Of a stretch of DNA of 64,000 bases, positions 59,566 to 64,000 are shown piece after piece. Each line of letters starts with the position of its first letter. Positions within the stretch are counted from its first letter, which is position 1. The notes under the pieces were generated by a model. It worked only from the letters and a program-made list of their open reading frames with translations. It had not been told where the DNA came from and did no database searches. The stretch lies in NCBI GenBank assembly GCA_015075445.1, contig JABTUJ010000017.1, positions 96,998 through 160,997 of the forward strand, read 5' to 3'. The position numbers and the translations under genes are program-made. Origin of the DNA: Verrucomicrobiales bacterium. Lineage in GTDB: Bacteria > Verrucomicrobiota > Verrucomicrobiia > Limisphaerales > J093.

Positions 59566-61284
59566 GAGGGGTCAAACCATGACATTGCCATGACTAAATC
59601 GGCTGTGACCGTGCCTGGCCGGGGCGCCCTGACGATCTACTGGGGCACGGCCACGCAGGGCCTGGACCCCGACCTGGCCCTGAGCGGGGTGGCTCATCCC
59701 GCCTACCGCGACCAGTGTTACGTGGTCTTCGATGACTGGTTCCTGGGCGAGAACCGCAACCAGGTGCCCGGCATCCAGTTCGAGCTGACCCGGCTCCCGG
59801 TGGTGAGCTGGCTCACGGTATCGGCCGGTCTGAACGGCGAGGTCAACCCGATTGCCGCCCTGGGCGAGCTGATGACCAACACCCGGTTCGGCGCCGGCCT
59901 GCCCTCCTCGGCCCTGGACACGGTGGGCTGGAACGCGGTGGCGACCCAGTTGTTCACCGACGGCTTCAGCCTCTCGGTGTTCCTGGATCAGGTCACCCGC
60001 CTGGACGGCCTGCTCAATGACTTCCTCGAGTACCTCGACGCCGCGCTGTACCACACGCCGGCCGGGAAGCTGAGCCTGCGACTGTTGCGTGACAACGTCA
60101 CACCGGTCGCCCTGAACCCCGGGAACCTGCTCGAACCGCCCGACCTGACGGCGCACGGGTGGACCGAGGTGCTCAACGAGGTGGTGGTGCGGTTCAAGAA
60201 TCGGGACCGGAACTGGCAGACTGATGCGATCACCTGGCGGAATCCAGCCGCCCACGCGGTCACCGGTCGGCCGCTGACGCAGGCCATCGAGTGCGATTGG
60301 ATCACCGACCCGGCCGTGGCCTGGAAGGTCGCCATGGCCTACGGCAAGAGTCACAGCTTGCCCTGGCTGGAAGGCCGGCTGCGGGCGCGGCGGTCGGTGG
60401 CGGCCGGGCTTCGGCCTGGGGATGTGCTCGCCCTGACGTACCCGACGGCCGGCATTGAGGACGTCCGCTTCCGGGTCCTCGGCGTCGAGGTGCCCGGGCC
60501 GGAGACGCCGGACGTGCTCTTGACCGTCCGGGAGGACTCCGCCCACCTGATGGTCAATGACTACCCGGTCCCGGCCGACTCGGCGCTCGAACCGATCATC
60601 TACACCCCGGAGCCCTGCCATGACTTTCTGGTGTTCGAGCTGCCCCTGGTCTGGACCGGCAAGACGGCCGCCAGGCTGCTGGTGGTCCCGGCCCGCGGGG
60701 AGACGCTCTCGAACGCCTGGACGCTCTGGTGGGAGCGGTCCACCAACAGCTTTTCGGCCGTGGGCGAAAGTGGCCTGTTCGGACGCCGGGGCGAGTTGAA
60801 TGCCGGCTTGTCCTCGACGGGCCTGTTCTACCACGAGGGGGGCCTCGACGTGACGTTCACCAGCCCGGATGACGACCTCGAGGACATGCCCTTCGATGAG
60901 GGCGTGAGTGCCCGGCGGTTCCTCATCTTCCTCGGCGACGAGATCCTACTTGGCTGGTCCCCGACGTTCTGTGTCCGCCGGCTGGTACACTTGAGCGTGG
61001 TCCGTGCCCAGTTCGAACCGTGCGGCGGACCCATGCCCGGAGGAGTGTTGGTGCGTCCAGCTCTGGATCAGCCTCGTTCGAGTGGACGTCTGGCGGGCGC
61101 TGGCGGTGGGCTTGAAGGTCCAGCCCCGCACGCTCCACCGAGGAGCCTGGCGGACGCCCAAGATCACGCACCCCATCCCGCTGCGGGCGCTCCGCCCCTC
61201 GGCCCAGCCAACCGACTGCCAACGGGGACGGCGTGGCCCTCAACCCACTGGACTGGCCAGAACGTGGTCCCGGACTGGACCTGA
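59566..61284 (+). CDS. Phage tail-tip (gp13/J-like) protein, tandem copy 3, longest
   Basis: From the ATG at 59590 the frame is intact for about 460 residues: MTKSAVTVPGRGALTIYWGT, NQVPGIQFELTRLPVVSWLT, LPSSALDTVGWNAVATQLFT, WQTDAITWRNPAAHAVTGRP, VAWKVAMAYGKSHSLPWLEG, DVLLTVREDSAHLMVNDYPV and GLDVTFTSPDDDLEDMPFDE. Near 60970 a frameshift occurs; the natural continuation (SVVRAQF, then CWCVQ and RVDVWRALAVGLKVQPRT in another frame) shows that the last 60 codons printed here are out of frame. The usual N-terminal part of such tail proteins, before HPAYRDQ, is short, so the gene may itself be 5'-truncated. It is probably host-receptor-facing baseplate material. Confidence 0.6.
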   Translation, partial: EGSNHDIAMTKSAVTVPGRGALTIYWGTATQGLDPDLALSGVAHPAYRDQCYVVFDDWFLGENRNQVPGIQFELTRLPVVSWLTVSAGLNGEVNPIAALGELMTNTRFGAGLPSSALDTVGWNAVATQLFTDGFSLSVFLDQVTRLDGLLNDFLEYLDAALYHTPAGKLSLRLLRDNVTPVALNPGNLLEPPDLTAHGWTEVLNEVVVRFKNRDRNWQTDAITWRNPAAHAVTGRPLTQAIECDWITDPAVAWKVAMAYGKSHSLPWLEGRLRARRSVAAGLRPGDVLALTYPTAGIEDVRFRVLGVEVPGPETPDVLLTVREDSAHLMVNDYPVPADSALEPIIYTPEPCHDFLVFELPLVWTGKTAARLLVVPARGETLSNAWTLWWERSTNSFSAVGESGLFGRRGELNAGLSSTGLFYHEGGLDVTFTSPDDDLEDMPFDEGVSARRFLIFLGDEILLGWSPTFCVRRLVHLSVVRAQFEPCGGPMPGGVLVRPALDQPRSSGRLAGAGGGLEGPAPHAPPRSLADAQDHAPHPAAGAPPLGPANRLPTGTAWPSTHWTGQNVVPDWT

Positions 61285-61574
61285 CCAGCGAGGGCCGTGG
61301 ATGAGGTTGAGCCCGAGGTTGACCGAATGCCGCGCGCCGACCAGGCGGTCCTCGAGCTGTGGGCCGGCGGTGTCCTTGAAGGACGCTCTACGTGAATCCG
61401 GGCCGGTCCCTACACACTGACCAACGCCGCCCTGGTCGCCGCGCTGGGTGCCGAGACCGACTTCACCTCAACCGCCTGCCCTGGCAAGCAGCGCAGCCTG
61501 GATTACGACTCCGGTTGCCGTCCGAAGACCTGATCACCTGACCGCTGATCTCTGACCTCTGACCTCTGCCCCCC
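61285..61574. other. Decayed phage sequence
   Basis: About 290 bp of plus-strand sequence with broken phage-like frames (for example RAPTRRSSSCGPAV and NNAALVAALGAETDF-type fragments) and a direct repeat CTGACCTCTGACCTCTG just before the next ATG. No intact gene. Confidence 0.4.
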
Positions 61575-61958
61575 ATGAGCACCATCGCACCGAGCCGACT
61601 GAAGGATGTCAGCAACGCGGCCCTGTTCCGCGAGTTGACCGCCGACAACTTCACCCTCCTGGCCGAAGACATCGCCAAGCGCGTCGCCACGTACCAGAAC
61701 GGCGCCCCGACCACGGTCATCGGCCCGCCGACCTCCGGCGTCCGGGTCCTTCACGAGTTCTGGCGCGATGCCCTGGGCGGGGAATGGCGTTGCACCGGGG
61801 CCGGGACGCCGGGAACGTGGATTCAGATTCGGCCGGCGGCCGTCAGTGCCGATCCGGCGAGCGGCACGATTCCGACGGGGTGCCTGGTTTGAAACGTCAC
61901 CGATGGTGCCCTGAAGCGCCATGCCGGTGGGTACGTCTGGGAGGTGCCGGCGGCGTGA
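61575..61958 (+). CDS. Small phage-type protein with an in-frame TGA
   Basis: From the ATG at 61575: MSTIAPSRLKDVSNAALFRE, LTADNFTLLAEDIAKRVATY, GAPTTVIGPPTSGVRVLHEF and WRDALGGEWRCTGAGTPGTW, reaching SGTIPTGCLV at a TGA (61890-61892). The same frame continues NVTDGALKRHAGGYVWEVPA to a second TGA at 61956-61958. The second piece looks like the native C-terminus of small phage tail-fibre-associated proteins, so the first TGA is probably a nonsense change or an error. The product is 105 residues as read and 127 if read through. Confidence 0.55.
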
Positions 61959-61976
61959 GGTGTCATCCGTCGACAT

Positions 61977-63755
61977 TTAGTCCCCCACCAGCCGGTAGAA
62001 TCGGTACGGCACGGAACCCGCCTCGGCGTCCTGCAGTTCGCTCGGACCTTCATGGCGGCTGACAGTCTGCCAGTCCTCCCAGTCGCGCAAGTTCACGCTG
62101 CGTTGAACGCGGCCGCCTGCCGGTGCCGGAGAACTCGAATGGAGCCTCAGCGGGCCACCCATAGTCAGCGGAGGTTCGCCCAGGATCAGCGGCAACCATA
62201 GTGCCGTCGGACGACCGAAATAGGTCATCCTCCAGCCCCTCGTCCTGGGCAGATAATAGACAATCGCCGAGGTGCCGGATAACACCCCGCCATGAACCTC
62301 GCTGGGGCAATTACCCTGGAAATAGACGCCCCCCAAGCCGGTGCATTCCGAGAACACAGCCAACCCCATGCTGGTCACGCTGTCGGGGATCGTGATGCTG
62401 GTCAGGCTGGTGCAACCAGAGAACGCCCCACCCCCGATGCTGGTGACGCTGTTGGGGATCGTGATGCTGGTCAGCCCGCTGCACCCACCGAACGCCCCGT
62501 CCCTGATGCTGGTGACGCTGTTGGGGATCGTGATGCTGGTCAGGCCGTAGCAGCCCAAGAACGCACACTCCCCGATGCTGGTGACGCTGTCGGGAATCGT
62601 GATGCTGATCAGGCCGCTGCAGCCATAGAACGCCCACTCCCCGATGCTGGTGACGCTGTCGGGGATTGTGATGCTCGTTAGGCCGGTGCAGTCATAGAAC
62701 GCCGCGTCCCCGATGCTGGTAACGCTGTCAAGGATCGTGATGCTGGTCAGACCTCTACAGCCTAAGAACGACCGGTCCCCGATGCTGGTGACGCCGTCGG
62801 GGATCGTGACGGTGGTCAGGCCGGTGCAGCCCGAGAACGCCCCTTCCCCAATGCGGGTGACGCTGTTGGGGATCACCACGCTGGTCAGACCACTGCAGCC
62901 CAAAAACGCATACGACGAAATGCTGGTGACGCTGTTCGGGATCGTGATGCTGGTCAGGCCGGTACAGCCCGAGAACGCCCCGTCCCCGATGCTTCTGACG
63001 CCGTTGCCGATCACTACGTTGGTTAGACCCGTGCAGGAACTGAAACCCGAGAGGTACGTGACGCTGTCAGGGATCACGATGCTGGTCAGCCCGCTGCAGC
63101 CCAAAAACGCATACGACGAAATGCTGGTGACGCTATTGCCGATCAACACGCTGGTCAGGCCGGTGCAGCCCTTGAACGAGTCAGCCCCGATGCTGGTGAC
63201 GCTGTCCGGGATCGTGATGCTGGTCAGGCCGGTGCACTCGAAGAACGTCCCGTTCCGGATGCTGGTGATGCTGTTGGGGATCGTGTAGGCACCGGTCCTT
63301 CCTGGCGGAAACAGTAGCAGCTCTGTCTGTTCCTTGTTAAACACCACTCCGTCCAGACTGCTATAGGCCGCGTTGCGTGGATCCACGTCGATGCTGGTCA
63401 GGCCGGTGCAGCGACTGAACGCCCCGTTCCCGATGCTGGTGACGCTGTCGGGTATCGTGATGCTGGTCAGGCCGCTGCATCGAGCGAACGCTCCTTCCCC
63501 GATGCTTGTGACGCTGTTCGGGAAAACGACATTTGTTAAGCGAGTGCGGTCCGCGAACGCCCCTTCCCCTATGCCGGTGACCGGCAGGCCCTCGAGTGTA
63601 TCCGGGATGGTTACCTCCCCGCCGGGACCAATGTAGCCCGTGATGGTGACGGCTGTGCCGCTGGAGTCGTATGTAAAGTCCCCGAACCGCGCGGCCCGGG
63701 CCGGCAGCAACCCCGCGATCAGCAAGCAACCGAGCAGAAACGGTCTCGTCTTCAT
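61977..63755 (-). CDS. Secreted BspA-type leucine-rich repeat protein 2
   Basis: A 592-residue paralogue of the LRR protein at 40818-43292. It starts almost identically (MKTRPFLLGCLLIAGLLPAR, FGDFTYDSSGTAVTITGYIG) and has about 20 LRR_5 repeats (TSITIPDSVTSIGxxAFxGC). Among them sits a non-LRR insert NAAYSSLDGVVFNKEQTELL. The C-terminal 90 residues (RLHSSSPAPAGGRVQRSVNL, RDWEDWQTVSRHEGPSELQD) differ from protein 1, lacking its Ig-like region. The two share 5' ends and upstream DNA but not tails, so tail exchange or independent fusion has occurred. Confidence 0.9.
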   Translation of the reverse strand: MKTRPFLLGCLLIAGLLPARAARFGDFTYDSSGTAVTITGYIGPGGEVTIPDTLEGLPVTGIGEGAFADRTRLTNVVFPNSVTSIGEGAFARCSGLTSITIPDSVTSIGNGAFSRCTGLTSIDVDPRNAAYSSLDGVVFNKEQTELLLFPPGRTGAYTIPNSITSIRNGTFFECTGLTSITIPDSVTSIGADSFKGCTGLTSVLIGNSVTSISSYAFLGCSGLTSIVIPDSVTYLSGFSSCTGLTNVVIGNGVRSIGDGAFSGCTGLTSITIPNSVTSISSYAFLGCSGLTSVVIPNSVTRIGEGAFSGCTGLTTVTIPDGVTSIGDRSFLGCRGLTSITILDSVTSIGDAAFYDCTGLTSITIPDSVTSIGEWAFYGCSGLISITIPDSVTSIGECAFLGCYGLTSITIPNSVTSIRDGAFGGCSGLTSITIPNSVTSIGGGAFSGCTSLTSITIPDSVTSMGLAVFSECTGLGGVYFQGNCPSEVHGGVLSGTSAIVYYLPRTRGWRMTYFGRPTALWLPLILGEPPLTMGGPLRLHSSSPAPAGGRVQRSVNLRDWEDWQTVSRHEGPSELQDAEAGSVPYRFYRLVGD

Positions 63756-63880
63756 ACGTCAGCGTTTGATTGTCTCTCATCCGCCCGGCCTGGGACCGGG
63801 TCCCTGCGCGCGGGTCGTTGGCTGAGCCGAAGTGAGTCAGCGGCCTGTGGGTGCAGTAGCGGACTGATCGCACAACGGCG
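63756..63880 (-). repeat. Upstream region shared with the first LRR gene
   Basis: CCTGCGCGCGGGTCGTTG, GAGTCAGCGG and GCAGTAGCG occur in the same order and spacing as in 43293-43420. The remaining 120 bp to the window end show no gene. Confidence 0.75.
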
Positions 63881-64000
63881 CCGGATCGGCAAGGCTCATT
63901 CCCACGGCGGGGGATGTTCATACCCGAATTCATGAGTGGCCATCCGCACAGCGCACGCATCGGGCATGCCAGAAGTGACGCGAAGTGTTCGGGGCGTTGT

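Noticed and set aside
61890..61892. In-frame TGA in a small phage-type gene, with selA and selB in the same window
   Set aside because: A selenocysteine reading would need a SECIS-like hairpin and a redox context; neither is apparent, and the gene is a structural phage type. A nonsense change or sequencing error is simpler.

Overview
The window is GC-rich DNA that looks like a Verrucomicrobiota-type (PVC-group) chromosome from a metagenome or draft assembly. This is inferred from gene content: a PEP-CTERM protein, very large secreted Ig/HAF/LamG proteins, BspA-type leucine-rich repeat proteins, DUF5372 and DUF4338 mobile genes, and polysaccharide-degradation remnants. Many genes carry frameshifts or clean internal deletions, so real decay and assembly error cannot always be told apart.

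Layout. (1) 0-8.7 kb: selB (cut by the window edge), selA and an ArsR-type regulator lie on the minus strand. Divergently from them runs a tightly coupled operon of a double-cubane-type 2-hydroxyacyl-CoA dehydratase-like protein, a SAM methyltransferase, two more HgdB-like subunits and an HgdC-like ATPase activator. A near-perfect 28-bp palindrome sits at the arsR start between the two arms. (2) 8.7-17.8 kb: a PQQ-type beta-propeller, then a minus-strand locus built around a Ro60 (TROVE) protein with tRNA and tRNA-like genes on both sides, a candidate Y RNA just upstream of Ro60 and a collapsed HNH endonuclease. Secreted beta-propeller and beta-helix proteins and a SEC-C protein follow. (3) 17.8-25.9 kb: a deleted toxin with its antitoxin-like partner, a beta-helix protein, and a patchwork of broken carbohydrate genes.

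(4) 25.4-38.5 kb: a Russian-doll transposon nest. A tyrosine recombinase fragment abuts an ISAs1-like element whose transposase carries an N-terminal DUF4338 (DruA-like) domain. That transposase is split by an IS21-like element (27393-37551) with a CGGG target duplication. The IS21-like element carries two accessory genes besides istA and istB. One accessory gene is split by an IS66-like element (28398-31874) that itself carries a DUF4338 passenger gene, and istA is split by a serine-recombinase element (about 32624-35900). A tRNA-Lys gene marks the right side.

(5) 38.5-55.1 kb: restriction-modification fossils, a small secreted protein, a BspA-like LRR protein, three copies of a REP/RAYT-type element (one long, two about 258 bp), a 1548-aa Ig/HAF-repeat secreted protein followed by a PEP-CTERM protein, and a LamG/LVIVD/C-type-lectin protein. 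(6) 55.7-62 kb: a scrambled prophage remnant with two terminase pieces in reversed order and three tandem copies of a tail-tip gene, each starting at the same junction sequence. (7) 62-63.8 kb: a second BspA-like LRR gene, a paralogue of the first that shares its upstream region.

The most coherent candidate for an undescribed system is the selenocysteine-machinery / ArsR / HgdB-HgdC / methyltransferase cluster. The Ro60-tRNA-Y RNA locus and the accessory genes carried by the nested transposons are also of interest.
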